Assembly: GCA_021463905.1 (NCBI GenBank)
Contig: JAJTZA010000038.1
Span: 1-64,000 of the forward strand
Direction: 5' to 3'
DNA length: 64,000 nucleotides
Origin: Terrimicrobiaceae bacterium
GTDB lineage: Bacteria > Verrucomicrobiota > Verrucomicrobiia > Chthoniobacterales > Terrimicrobiaceae
Under the pieces are notes generated by a model. It ran no database searches and was not told where the DNA came from. It saw nothing but the letters and a program-made list of their open reading frames with translations. Position numbers and translations under genes: made by a program. This document shows, piece by piece, positions 31,380-41,311 of this stretch (within the stretch, counting starts at the first letter, position 1; each line of letters begins with the position of its first letter).

Positions 31380-32315
31380 CTACGATGCGGGCTGGTGCAG
31401 CCGGGCCACCTGCTCCCATACCTCGCGCTCCTGCGGCGAGAGGGGCCCCTCGGGTAAGGTGACCTGCAACGAGACATAAAAATCTCCCCGGGTTCCTCCC
31501 GCACCCGGCAACCCGCGCTTGGCCAGACGGAAACGCTTGCCCGGCTGTGAACCGGGCGGGACTTTCAATTTGACGGTTACACCGTCCGGGGTTCTCACTT
31601 TGGCTTCGGTGCCAAGAACGGCCTGCCATGCGGGGATTTCGTAATCGTGGAGGATGTCGCTGCCGGAGATTTCGTAGTCGGGGTGTTTTTCGTATTTTAC
31701 ACGCAGGAAGAAGTCGCCGGCTGCTCCTCCGCCTGCTCCCGATCCGCCGATGCCGGCCAGCCGGATGCGCTGACCCTCGCGGATGCCCTTCGGGATGCGC
31801 ACCTTGTAGGTCTCGGTTTTACGGGAACCGGAGCGCCGGAAGGAAAGGCTCCGGGTGGCACCGTGCAATGCCTCTTCGATGGTGACGAGAAAATCGGATT
31901 CCATGTCCTGACCACGCAGGGGCATGTCCCCACCCCCCCAACTGGAGACACCACCCCCACGCCGCGCGCCAAAGAGGTGCTCGAAGAAATCGCTAAAGCC
32001 GGTGCTGCCCCCAAACCGGAACTCTCCCTCTCCCGGGAACCCCCCGCCGCTCCACGCGCCGCCTCCCCCCTGCGGAGGCGGAGGTGCCTGCCAATTGGGA
32101 CCCAGCTCATCGTATTTGCTCCGCTTGTCAGGGTCTCCAAGAACCTCATAGGCTTCGTTGATCTCCTTGAACTTCGCCTCCGCATTTTTTTTGTCCTGCG
32201 CCACATCCGGATGGTACTTGCGAGCCAGCTTGCGAAAGGCCGACTTGATTTCCTCCTGACTGGCAGAGCGCGTCACTCCCAGCGTGTCGTAATAATCGCG
32301 GAATTGGATAGGCAT
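31380..32315 (-). CDS. cbpA: DnaJ-like co-chaperone, CbpA type (J-domain, G/F region, C-terminal domains, no zinc finger)
   Basis: [55 protein letters not shown]...[49 protein letters not shown]. Confidence 0.93.
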   Translation of the reverse strand: MPIQFRDYYDTLGVTRSASQEEIKSAFRKLARKYHPDVAQDKKNAEAKFKEINEAYEVLGDPDKRSKYDELGPNWQAPPPPQGGGGAWSGGGFPGEGEFRFGGSTGFSDFFEHLFGARRGGGVSSWGGGDMPLRGQDMESDFLVTIEEALHGATRSLSFRRSGSRKTETYKVRIPKGIREGQRIRLAGIGGSGAGGGAAGDFFLRVKYEKHPDYEISGSDILHDYEIPAWQAVLGTEAKVRTPDGVTVKLKVPPGSQPGKRFRLAKRGLPGAGGTRGDFYVSLQVTLPEGPLSPQEREVWEQVARLHQPAS

Positions 32316-32370
32316 GTGAGCACTCTATACAAAACTTGTGATTCACGGGAATCCCGTAAATGCTGAGGAC

Positions 32371-33684
32371 ATGATTGATATTCGGCTGATTCGTGAAACC
32401 CCGGACGTGGTGCGGGAGCGGCTGGCCTTGCGCGACCCCTCCCTGGCGGAAGCGGTGGATGCGCTCATCGCCTGTGATGCAGATCGGCGCTCGGTGGAAA
32501 CCCGCCTCCAGCGGCTGCAGGCTGATCGCAACCGTTTGAGCAAGGACATCGGTCGCCTGCGTGCCGACAAGCAGGACTCTTCGGCGCTCGAAGCCGAGGT
32601 CAGGTCTCACTCCACCGAGATGGAGCGCCTCGCCGCCGAAGGGGAATTGCTGGCCCAACGCCAAAAGGAGATGCTCCTGGGCATCCCCAATCTGCCCCAT
32701 GAGGGCATCCCGCGCGGAACCGGACCGGAGCAGAATCCGGTCGTGCGCGTCCACGGCGAGCCGCCGGTCATGGCCGCGCCCCGTGACCACCTTGCCCTGG
32801 GTGCGGATTTGGGACTTTTCGATTTCGAGCGCGCCACCAAAATTTCCGGTAGTGGGTTTGTCTGTCTGACGGGTGCCGGGGCCCGTCTCGAGCGCGCCCT
32901 TGCCAACTTCCTCCTCGACCTCCACACACGCGAAGGCGGATACGTGGAAATCGCGCCCCCGTTGCTTGTCCGCTCAGAAGCCCTCCTGGGCACGTCACAG
33001 CTTCCCAAGTTTGAAGACCAACAGTATCGCACCGAACGCGATGACCTCTACCTGCTCCCCACCGCCGAGGTGCCTGTCACCAATCTTCATCGCGAGGAAA
33101 TTCTCAGCCACCTCCCCCTGCGCTATGCCGCCTTTACCCCCTGCTTTCGGCGCGAAGCCGGCGCATCCGGACTGGGAACGCGCGGCCTGATCCGGATGCA
33201 CCAATTCGACAAGGTCGAACTCGTCAAAATTTGCCGCCCCGAGGAATCTGCCGCCGAACTCGAATCCCTCACAGCGGACGCGGAAAGGGTGCTCCAGCGT
33301 CTCGGCCTCCACTACCGCGTCGTGGAACTCTGCTCCGGCGATTTGGGATTTGGTGCCTGCCGCACCTACGACCTCGAAGTCTGGGCTCCCGGACAAGGCA
33401 GCTACCTCGAAGTCTCGAGTTGCTCCAACTTCGGCGACTTTCAGGCCCGGCGGATGAACATGCGCTTCAAGGAATCGCCCGAAAGTAAACCCGTCTTCTG
33501 CCACACTCTCAACGGCTCAGGAACAGCACTCGCCCGCCTCTTTGTCGCCATCATTGAGACTGGCCAGCAGCCGGACGGCTCGGTGCACCTCCCGGAACCA
33601 CTCCACCCCTATTTTGGAGGGACGACCATCAGCCCCATGCCAAATAAGCCGCACCCTTGCCAAGCCGCAGCGACCACGCCATAA
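32371..33684 (+). CDS. serS: Seryl-tRNA synthetase
   Basis: MIDIRLIRETPDVVRERLALRD; TAEVPVTNLHREEIL; CFRREAGASGLGTRGLIRMHQFDKVELV; EVSSCSNFGDFQARRMNMRF; LNGSGTALARLFVAIIE. Confidence 0.97.
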   Translation: MIDIRLIRETPDVVRERLALRDPSLAEAVDALIACDADRRSVETRLQRLQADRNRLSKDIGRLRADKQDSSALEAEVRSHSTEMERLAAEGELLAQRQKEMLLGIPNLPHEGIPRGTGPEQNPVVRVHGEPPVMAAPRDHLALGADLGLFDFERATKISGSGFVCLTGAGARLERALANFLLDLHTREGGYVEIAPPLLVRSEALLGTSQLPKFEDQQYRTERDDLYLLPTAEVPVTNLHREEILSHLPLRYAAFTPCFRREAGASGLGTRGLIRMHQFDKVELVKICRPEESAAELESLTADAERVLQRLGLHYRVVELCSGDLGFGACRTYDLEVWAPGQGSYLEVSSCSNFGDFQARRMNMRFKESPESKPVFCHTLNGSGTALARLFVAIIETGQQPDGSVHLPEPLHPYFGGTTISPMPNKPHPCQAAATTP

Positions 33685-33691
33685 TCCCTCC

Positions 33692-34240
33692 ATGAACAAC
33701 CATCGAGAAGTCACACTGACCCGCGACTGCAACGCAATCCAAATCCCCAGCGGCAACCCCATCGAACTCCCCGCCGGCCTGCAAGTGGTCATCACACAAT
33801 CCCTCGGCGACACCTACACCGTGGCCACACCAGGCGGCCTCGCCCGTATCGAACAACAGGACGCGGATGCTCTGGGCCTGGACGCGGCAGAGGCCTCAAC
33901 CGCCAAAATCCCGGTGCCCGCCGAAGGCTCGATCGAGGAGGCCATCTGGACTCAGCTCAAGATGGTCTATGACCCGGAAATCCCCGTGAACGTCGTGGAC
34001 CTCGGCCTGATTTACGACTGTGCGGTCAGCGAAAGAGAAGGTGGCGGACGCATGGTCAATGTGAAAATGACGCTGACCGCTCCGGGCTGCGGCATGGGCG
34101 CGGCGATCAGTGCCGACGCGCGCTCGAGGATTCTTGCGCTGGAAGGCATCGAGGATGCCGAAGTCGAACTCGTCTGGGATCCCCCGTGGAATCAGTCCAT
34201 GATCAGCGAGGAAGGCCGCATGAAACTGGGCCTCATGTAA
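33692..34240 (+). CDS. sufT: SufT-like Fe-S assembly protein (MIP18/DUF59 domain)
   Basis: IWTQLKMVYDPEIPVNVVDLGLIYDCAV...VKMTLTAPGCGMGAAISADARSRI...VELVWDPPWNQSMISEEGRMKLGL. Confidence 0.9.
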   Translation: MNNHREVTLTRDCNAIQIPSGNPIELPAGLQVVITQSLGDTYTVATPGGLARIEQQDADALGLDAAEASTAKIPVPAEGSIEEAIWTQLKMVYDPEIPVNVVDLGLIYDCAVSEREGGGRMVNVKMTLTAPGCGMGAAISADARSRILALEGIEDAEVELVWDPPWNQSMISEEGRMKLGLM

Positions 34241-34262
34241 TCCCCCGAAGGGACGCAGGAAC

Positions 34263-35063
34263 TCAGACTCTGGAAGCCTCCGACACCTCCAGCCGCCAAT
34301 CCTTGCGGGTGCGCGAACGGGTCAGCCGGAGCGGCTGACCGAAAGCGCGGGAGAGCGCGGGGGACGTGAGGGAACGGACGAGCGGGCCTGTGGAAATCAC
34401 ACGCCCTCCTCCCAGAATCAGCGCATGGGTGAAGGTGGGTCGGATTTCTTCGACATGGTGCGTCACCAGGATCACTCCGGGGGCATCCGGCGTCCGCATG
34501 AGGTCTTCGACAAACCGCAAAAATCGTGTGCGTGCCACCGGGTCAAGGCCCGCGCACGGTTCATCCAGGATCAACAGCTGTGGGTGCGTCATCAGGGCCC
34601 GCCCAATCAATACGCGCTGACGCTCTCCCTGGGATAAAAACAGCCACGGACGGTCCGCAAGGTGCCCCGCATCCACCCGCCTCAATACCCGCTTGGCCTC
34701 GCGCCGATCCGCAGCATGCACAGGCCCCCAGTGGTTGATCGTGGCAAAACGCCCGCTGATAACCACCTCCTGCGCGGTCTCGGGATTTTCGATCTGCTGG
34801 GAGATGCTGGCACTGACGATGCCAATGACGCGCCGCAGTTCCCGCCAGTCGGATTCCCCATAGGTCTCACCGAGCACCGAAAGATGCCCCTTGGTGGGCG
34901 GCAGGTATCCGGTCAATGCTCGCAACAGGGAGGTCTTTCCGCTCCCGTTGGGGCCGACCACCACCCAGTGCTCACCCCGACGGATTTCCCAATCCACACC
35001 CTTCAGGATGGTCGCTCCCCCACGCGCAATCGTCAGACCCCGAACCGAAAGAACCGACATCAA
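34263..35063 (-). CDS. ABC transporter ATP-binding protein (molybdate ModF-like or generic)
   Basis: VVGPNGSGKTSLLRALTG Walker A, LSQGERQRVLIGRALMTHPQLLILDEPCAGLD signature and Walker B. Confidence 0.92.
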   Translation of the reverse strand: MMSVLSVRGLTIARGGATILKGVDWEIRRGEHWVVVGPNGSGKTSLLRALTGYLPPTKGHLSVLGETYGESDWRELRRVIGIVSASISQQIENPETAQEVVISGRFATINHWGPVHAADRREAKRVLRRVDAGHLADRPWLFLSQGERQRVLIGRALMTHPQLLILDEPCAGLDPVARTRFLRFVEDLMRTPDAPGVILVTHHVEEIRPTFTHALILGGGRVISTGPLVRSLTSPALSRAFGQPLRLTRSRTRKDWRLEVSEASRV

Positions 35064-35094
35064 AATTACCGCGCCACTGCCCCCCTGCCGCTCC

Positions 35095-35475
35095 TCATGG
35101 CTGCACCTCGGTCAGCAACACAAGCTGATCGCCACGCAGTTCGAGAAGCCTTTCCGCCGCCTCCCGCTCGTCCGCAGACATCCCATCCACGGAAAATTTC
35201 AGAGCTTCTCCTCCATTGCCGGGCGAGATGCTCACCCCAGCCGCGATCAGTTCCACAGCCGCCAGGGTGCTGTTGGCTGAATTGGTCATCCCGGCCGCCA
35301 CCGCAGAATTGTACATTGAAGCGATATTCTGCGCATTGCGCCGGTTTTTTACCGCATCCGCCGAATACACAATCGGCCCAATCATGGGCAGCCCAATCGC
35401 AGCTATAACTCCTATAACCGCAATGACCACCATCAGCTCGACCAGACTAAACGCTTTGGCATGAGGAGGTTTCAT
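35095..35475 (-). CDS. Type IV pilin/pseudopilin-like protein
   Basis: KAFSLVELMVVIAVIGVIAAIGLP class III signal and TM; paralogous to 38512..38895. Confidence 0.9.
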   Translation of the reverse strand: MKPPHAKAFSLVELMVVIAVIGVIAAIGLPMIGPIVYSADAVKNRRNAQNIASMYNSAVAAGMTNSANSTLAAVELIAAGVSISPGNGGEALKFSVDGMSADEREAAERLLELRGDQLVLLTEVQP

Positions 35476-35549
35476 TGAATGAATGTCACCGGTTGCACGA
35501 AAATATGGCATTTTCCAGTCTGTGACACAAGCAAGATTTTTGGGTTTGT

Positions 35550-38435
35550 TCATGGGGCTGGTTTTGGTTGTTGGGTTTGTTGGGAGAGGTTATGGCAAAT
35601 GGTTGCGAGTTGTTGGGGGTTTGGGGTTGAGTTTTCGTCCTGCCAGGGGATGGCGCGGCGAAAGGCGGCTTCTGCTTTGGAATGGCGTTGGAGGCTCATC
35701 AGGAGAAGCCCCTTTCCGACAAAGCTGGAAAACAGGTTTTCGCGGCCCATCGAGTTTGGATTATTGATCCAATCTGGCAGTGTGGTGAGGGCATCCGAGA
35801 TGCTCCGATCATAAAATTGCAGGCCACGTTCGGAGAATATCAATTCGAGGGGAGTATTGCGGAAGTGCGCGGCGCGCATCCGGTAATAGTCGCCCCAGCG
35901 AGAAAACCCCGCAATCAATTGAGGAAAGTGACGTCGGACGAAAATCCGGTCAGCCTTGTTTTGGTATTCGAGTGTCTCTCCTGAGGCGAGCAACCGTGAG
36001 ACAACCGCGCAAGAAAACCATGCGGCTTCATTATCGGGGATGGCGCGGGCCGCGCGGAGGTAGGCCTCTCGTGCTGCGAGCAGGTTTTTGTGCCGGGTGG
36101 CTGGGTCTGGCGAGGCGAGGCCGGATTTCAGATGGAGGTCGCCGCGTGTAAAGCTCAAGGAATTGAACGGGGAAATGCTCTCGCCATCGAGCAAGACGCG
36201 GAGTGCCTCCTCTGGCTGAGGGCCGGACGAGGAGTCTGGAGCACTCAGGGTGGTCGCCAGCAACAACCGCACTGCGACATTCTGCGGGCGGAGAGCCACT
36301 GCGAGCCGGGCCCATTCCCTGCGCGCATCGGCACCATGAGCTGCTTCCGCCCGCTCCTGCGCAAATTCTCCGGCGAGGAGACGACCAGGCAGCCAAACCA
36401 TCGCCCCCAGAACCCCCACCCCACACAGACCAAGGAGAATGAGCTTTCCGAGCGAACTCGCACGCAACGACTCCACGAAACGCGCCAGAAAACCCGTCCC
36501 ACGGGACAGCCCAAGAACGACCGGTGAAATCCCCACCACGACAGCCCACCATAACGCCAGCGCGAAAATCCCGCTCGGACTCGAAGGACGAACCAGCACA
36601 GTCAGCCATCCCAGACCCGCTGCCGCCACCACCCACAACAACACCGGGAATTGCCAGCCGTTCCCAAGTTTCGGCCTGTCCACGATGAGAGCGGCCATGA
36701 ACAGTCCGCCCGCGACAACGAGCACCAGAACCGAGATTCGCGCCACACCTCCCGGAACGGCTCCCTGCTGCATCAGGGAAGCTGACAGGACAGCCCACCC
36801 GACACCGACAACGGCCCACGGCGAAGGCCAAGCGGGAATGCGGGACGGGAGCGCCTGTCTCTTATGCTCATCCGAAAACCCCTCCGTTGGGAAGCCGACG
36901 AGCAGACCACCAAAGATCCAGAAAAAAATCCAGGGCGTATGGGTTGCAAAGGAAAAATTGGCTTCGAGGAGCCATGCGTGCAGAGCAACGAGTATGGCGA
37001 CCAGGAATTCCCAGTTGCGAGGAGGGATGGGTTTTCCCCGGGTGTCCCCCAGGAGGAAGGCCGCAAGAAAAAGGCCGACTACAAACCCGCCATGCGCACC
37101 CAATCCCACGTAGCCGACGTGGATGCCGCCCCCCAGCAATCCTGCTCCCGCGACCATCCCGGCAAGTGCCCCCACGACACCCCTGAGCAACGCCCACCGC
37201 GACCGGCTCACCACGCCCAATTTTCGCAAGCCCGCCCAGGTGAGCGCGAAAATCATCCCATAGAGAGCCAGGATCCCGAACGCCCCCATGCCGAGTGCCG
37301 TATCCCAAAACAGGCTGTGTGCGCTCACCTCGACATAGGGTACGATGGGCCATCCTGGAAAATTCAGCCAGCGATTGGGGAGAACCGCGCTGATCGTATC
37401 CGGCCCGTACCCGACGAGCCAGCGGATTCCCGCATGGGGATCCTGGTGCCCATCCGGAAATACGAATGGTGGGGTCGCCTGCAGGATGTCAGGTACGGTT
37501 CTCCACAAGGAACTGCGGAAAACATCCCCCATTCCCTCTCCCAGGGGAACAATGGTGGACAATCGCGAAATCCCAGGAACTCTGGCCCCCGGCCAATCCC
37601 ACGCTCTGGCAAAATTGAGACCAAGGAGCAGGGCCGCTCCCGTCCCCACGACCAGGAGTACCTTGCGGATCAACCGTCGCTGACCCAACACCCAACCGCT
37701 CAAAAAGCCCCCCAAAAACACCCCCGTCACCAAAGCCAAAACCAGCCCGCGCTTTTCCATGAAAATAACCGCTCCCAGTTGCAGCGCCAAAAGAACCGCC
37801 AATAGCCAGGACAACGACCAAACCCGCCTCTCCCGCAGAAATCCCATGCCTCCTTGCGCCAGAGTGGCCACCGTTAGCGGAATAACCCACAGCAAATACC
37901 CGCATACCGCCACTCCTCCCCCCAAAAATGTGTTCGAATCGGCCAGCGAGGAGCCGGCCTGACCAAACCCGCGCAGCCAAATCCAGAGTGCCACCGGAGC
38001 ACTCGCAGCCACCGCCACCCGCAAAAGAACTCCCACGAACTCGCCCCCCAACCTGACGGCCGAATAGAAAAGCACCGCGCAGGCCAGAGCCGGAAGGATC
38101 GCCTGTGGAAATACTGGCGTCGTCTCGAACACCCGCGAACGATCCACAGAAAATTGCGTGGCCACCACGACCGCCAAGACCCACCCGGATGCACCCACCC
38201 AACCCAAGAACACACCGGGAGCAGCTTCCCGCCGATCCGGACGCCGGCACACCCACCGCAACACAGGGACGACCAACAACAGCAACGCGCAAAAAATCAG
38301 ATAGGCAAGACGGGGACGGCTGAGAGGGTCCGCCCCATACGGAAAGGACATCAGCGGCAGAACAAGCACCACCGCCGCAAGCAGACCAGCTTCCAGCCCG
38401 CAAAAACCTTCGTTCTCTGATGAGGAGCAGGACAT
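35550..38435 (-). CDS. Wzy_C / O-antigen ligase-like polytopic membrane protein with C-terminal TPR-like region
   Basis: About 961 aa; many TM helices, RSSLWRTVPDIL...VGYGPDTIS...EVSAHSLFWDTALGMGAFGILALYGMIFA (ligase/polymerase signature); soluble helical C-terminus. Confidence 0.75.
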   Translation of the reverse strand: MSCSSSENEGFCGLEAGLLAAVVLVLPLMSFPYGADPLSRPRLAYLIFCALLLLVVPVLRWVCRRPDRREAAPGVFLGWVGASGWVLAVVVATQFSVDRSRVFETTPVFPQAILPALACAVLFYSAVRLGGEFVGVLLRVAVAASAPVALWIWLRGFGQAGSSLADSNTFLGGGVAVCGYLLWVIPLTVATLAQGGMGFLRERRVWSLSWLLAVLLALQLGAVIFMEKRGLVLALVTGVFLGGFLSGWVLGQRRLIRKVLLVVGTGAALLLGLNFARAWDWPGARVPGISRLSTIVPLGEGMGDVFRSSLWRTVPDILQATPPFVFPDGHQDPHAGIRWLVGYGPDTISAVLPNRWLNFPGWPIVPYVEVSAHSLFWDTALGMGAFGILALYGMIFALTWAGLRKLGVVSRSRWALLRGVVGALAGMVAGAGLLGGGIHVGYVGLGAHGGFVVGLFLAAFLLGDTRGKPIPPRNWEFLVAILVALHAWLLEANFSFATHTPWIFFWIFGGLLVGFPTEGFSDEHKRQALPSRIPAWPSPWAVVGVGWAVLSASLMQQGAVPGGVARISVLVLVVAGGLFMAALIVDRPKLGNGWQFPVLLWVVAAAGLGWLTVLVRPSSPSGIFALALWWAVVVGISPVVLGLSRGTGFLARFVESLRASSLGKLILLGLCGVGVLGAMVWLPGRLLAGEFAQERAEAAHGADARREWARLAVALRPQNVAVRLLLATTLSAPDSSSGPQPEEALRVLLDGESISPFNSLSFTRGDLHLKSGLASPDPATRHKNLLAAREAYLRAARAIPDNEAAWFSCAVVSRLLASGETLEYQNKADRIFVRRHFPQLIAGFSRWGDYYRMRAAHFRNTPLELIFSERGLQFYDRSISDALTTLPDWINNPNSMGRENLFSSFVGKGLLLMSLQRHSKAEAAFRRAIPWQDENSTPNPQQLATICHNLSQQTQQPKPAP

Positions 38436-38452
38436 GACGGATTTTTTTTAAG

Positions 38453-38493
38453 CCAAAAAAAAGACCCTGTCCCGAAGGACGGGACAGGGTCTT
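38453..38493 (-). terminator. Rho-independent terminator downstream of pseudopilin
   Basis: Minus strand AAGACCCTGTCCC...GGGACAGGGTCTT 13-bp perfect stem with short loop, followed by at least seven T. Confidence 0.95.
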
Positions 38494-38511
38494 TCGGGTG
38501 AGGAATTCCGT

Positions 38512-38895
38512 TTATGGTGTCGAAGCCGTCTGGCTGTAAATCAGCGTAGGCGACTGGAACGTAAGATAGGCCGTTGCGCCCGTTTTATCGGCCGCGCTCA
38601 GCCCATCCACGCGGAAGGTCGCTCCAGCCACAGTCACGCCGTTGGTGGCAGTGACCGCATCAATGGCCGCAGCCACATCCGCAATCGCGTTCGTGTATCC
38701 CGCCGCGACAGCCGAATTAAACACCGAGGCAATGTTCTGCGCGTTCCTCTTGTCTTTCGACGTGTTGGCCGCGCCCGTGATTCCCGCGATATTCGGAATG
38801 GCAATTGCCGCGATGATCGCAATGACTGCAATAACCACGAGCAACTCAACCAAGCTGAATGCCGCGCCAATTTTGTTTTGTGCTGGTTTTTTCAT
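38512..38895 (-). CDS. Type IV pilin/pseudopilin-like protein
   Basis: GAAFSLVELLVVIAVIAIIAAIAIPNIAGITGAAN; RNAQNIASVFNSAVAAGYTN shared with 35095..35475. Confidence 0.92.
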   Translation of the reverse strand: MKKPAQNKIGAAFSLVELLVVIAVIAIIAAIAIPNIAGITGAANTSKDKRNAQNIASVFNSAVAAGYTNAIADVAAAIDAVTATNGVTVAGATFRVDGLSAADKTGATAYLTFQSPTLIYSQTASTP

Positions 38896-39068
38896 AGCAC
38901 ACACAGATTCGGACAACCCACGCTCCCCCGCAATAAAAGGGAATCCGTAATTTTATGTAGGGAAAAACTGCAGAGAATCTACGCAACGTTGCATAAAAAT
39001 CTGTGATATTCTGGGTGTGAATGGTTTGACGATTGCGGGGTCGGCGGGCAGGGTTGCGCTCGATTTCG

Positions 39069-39626
39069 ATGAGTCTTTTATTTTTTCAGCGGATGTTGGC
39101 GAATCCCTTTCGTGTTGGGTATGTGGTGCCGAGTTCTCCTTTTCTCACGCGGCAGACGGCGCGGACGCTGGATTTTTCGAGTCCCCGGGTGGTGGTTGAG
39201 CTGGGGCCTGGTGAGGGGTGTCACACGCGGCAGATCATCCGGCGGATGTGTCCCCAATCGCGATTGGTTCTCCTCGAGCTGGATCAGGTATTTGTCAAAC
39301 ACCTCCGCAAGCAGTTTGCGGGAGACCCTCGGGTGACAGTCCTGCACGCGGACGCGCGGCACCTCGCCAGAGAGCTGGCAGCAACGGGCGTCCAGCGCTG
39401 CGACTATATTGTCAGCGGATTGCCATTTTTCCTGATTTCCCAGCCGCTGAAAGGCGAGCTGCTGGACGCCATCGCTGGGTGCATGGACGAGCGCACCCGG
39501 TTTGTGACGTATCAGGTGAGCCTGCAACTGGCCACGGAGGAGAATCATTTTGCGTTGGCGCGGCGACAGTATTGTCCGTTGAACATTCCGCCCATCAACA
39601 TTCTGGAGTTCCAGAAGTCGGGCTGA
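39069..39626 (+). CDS. Class I SAM methyltransferase (phospholipid N-methyltransferase PmtA / KsgA-like fold)
   Basis: NPFRVGYVVPSSPFLTRQTART, VVVELGPGEGCHTRQI, DYIVSGLPFFLIS, C-terminal NIPPINILEFQK. Confidence 0.85.
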   Translation: MSLLFFQRMLANPFRVGYVVPSSPFLTRQTARTLDFSSPRVVVELGPGEGCHTRQIIRRMCPQSRLVLLELDQVFVKHLRKQFAGDPRVTVLHADARHLARELAATGVQRCDYIVSGLPFFLISQPLKGELLDAIAGCMDERTRFVTYQVSLQLATEENHFALARRQYCPLNIPPINILEFQKSG

Positions 39627-39642
39627 GGAGCCCCTGCGCTCT

Positions 39643-41244
39643 GTGACGGACGGCAAGAAGCTCAACACGCGGGCCAGTGGCGTGATCGCCGCCGCCGTGA
39701 TGTGCTCGCGTGCGCTCGGTCTGATCCGCGAGATGCTTTTTGCGGGGCTTTTTGGCAGCGGGCTGATGGGGATTTTTACGGTGGCCTTCCGGGCACCCAA
39801 TTTGTTGCGGGATCTTTTTGCCGAGGGTGCGCTTTCGACAGCCTTTGTGACGGTCTTCTCGAAAAAGATCGAGCGCGAAGGCCCGGAGGCGGCGTGGCGG
39901 CTGGCCGGCAAGGCCCTCACCCTGACGGCGGTTTTCATGAGTGGGGTGAGCATCCTGGGGATTGTCTTTGCCGAGCCGCTCATTGGGGTTCTGGCCATGG
40001 GTTTCCGTCCCGAGGATGCCGCGCAGGTGGTTCTGCTCACGCGGATCATGTATCCCTTCATCCTGTTTGTCTCGCTGGCCGCCCTGGCCATGGGGATGCT
40101 CAACGCGCGCGGTGTCTTTGGCATCCCTGCGATGTCCTCGAGTTTTTTCAATATCGGCTCGATCCTTGGCGGGGCGATCCTTGGCTGGGCACTGGATCCC
40201 TCCTTTGGGCCGCGCGCCCTGACCGGGTTGGCCCTCGGCACCCTGCTGGGCGGCCTGCTGCAATTCCTCACCCAAATTCCCGCGCTCCTACGGGCCGGGT
40301 TTCGTCCGTCCTGGGATTTCCGATGGAATGATCCGGGTCTGCGCGAAATCCTCGGCTTGATGATTCCGTCGGTCATTGCCGCCAGTGCCGTGCAAATCAA
40401 CGTGTTGGTCAATACGACTTTTGCGTCCTTTGTGGGAAAAGAGGCGGTCTCGTGGTTGAACTTTGCGTTCCGGCTCATGCAGCTTCCGCTGGGTGTTTTT
40501 GGGGTCGCGGTGGCGACCATTACCCTGCCGGTGGTGGCGCGCATCGCGGCCGGGAGCGACCGCACCCATTTCGGGCCGACGCTCGGCCAGGCCCTGCGTC
40601 TGGCCATTTTTTTGACCCTTCCTGCCGCAGCAGGTCTTTTTGTGCTGGCGCGTCCGATCATTGCCCTGATCTACCAGCGCGGGGAGTTTTTTGAGAACGA
40701 CTCGGTGCAGACCGGCCTCGCCTTGCAGTACTACGCGCTGGGGCTGGTCGCGTATGCGTGCGTAAAAGTCCTGTCGCCGGCCTTCTACGCAATCAACCGA
40801 CGCTGGACACCCATGTTGGTCAGCTTCGTCGCCATCGCCATCAACCTCTCGCTCAACTATTTCTTTATTTTTCGTTGGAATCTCGGCCACCGCGGACTCG
40901 CCCTCGCGACCGCCATCTCCGCCATCTTCAACTTCGTCGTTCTCTATGCCCTCATGTCCCGATTTGCGGGCTCGCTCGACACACGACGCCTCCTCCAAAC
41001 TGTCCTGCGCTGCGGCCTGGCCACGGCGGCACTCACCGCAGTCTGCCTGGCCGGAAATACGTATGGAAGCGCGTGGCTCGATGCTCCCGGATTCGTGACC
41101 CGCGCCCTCTCGCTCCTTGGCCTCATTGGTGCCGCAGGCGTCGCCTACCTTGCCACCTGCTTCCTCCTCCACGTCCCGGAAACCCGCACCGCCGCCACGA
41201 TCATCACCAAGCGCTTTCGCCGAAACCCACCGCGATTATCGTGA
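39643..41244 (+). CDS. murJ: Lipid II flippase MurJ (MviN)
   Basis: GTG start; SRALGLIREMLFAGLFGSGLMGIFTVAFRAPNLLRDLFAEGALSTAFVTVF, multi-TM MATE-like. Confidence 0.96.
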   Translation: MTDGKKLNTRASGVIAAAVMCSRALGLIREMLFAGLFGSGLMGIFTVAFRAPNLLRDLFAEGALSTAFVTVFSKKIEREGPEAAWRLAGKALTLTAVFMSGVSILGIVFAEPLIGVLAMGFRPEDAAQVVLLTRIMYPFILFVSLAALAMGMLNARGVFGIPAMSSSFFNIGSILGGAILGWALDPSFGPRALTGLALGTLLGGLLQFLTQIPALLRAGFRPSWDFRWNDPGLREILGLMIPSVIAASAVQINVLVNTTFASFVGKEAVSWLNFAFRLMQLPLGVFGVAVATITLPVVARIAAGSDRTHFGPTLGQALRLAIFLTLPAAAGLFVLARPIIALIYQRGEFFENDSVQTGLALQYYALGLVAYACVKVLSPAFYAINRRWTPMLVSFVAIAINLSLNYFFIFRWNLGHRGLALATAISAIFNFVVLYALMSRFAGSLDTRRLLQTVLRCGLATAALTAVCLAGNTYGSAWLDAPGFVTRALSLLGLIGAAGVAYLATCFLLHVPETRTAATIITKRFRRNPPRLS

Positions 41245-41311
41245 CAGGCCACAAGAAGACGTTCTCAAAAATTCATTCGGAATCCGCTCAATTTCCGCGT
41301 AGTCTTTTGCA

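Noticed and set aside
30394-31629. 411-aa minus-strand ORF opposite meaB
   Set aside because: Antisense shadow; MeaB on the plus strand has full GTPase motifs.
32345-32357. ACGGGAATCCCGT dyad before serS
   Set aside because: Only 5-bp arms; no T-box features seen, so regulation is not supportable.
39078-40661. 527-aa minus-strand ORF opposite murJ
   Set aside because: Antisense shadow; Arg/Pro/Ser-rich with no family motif.
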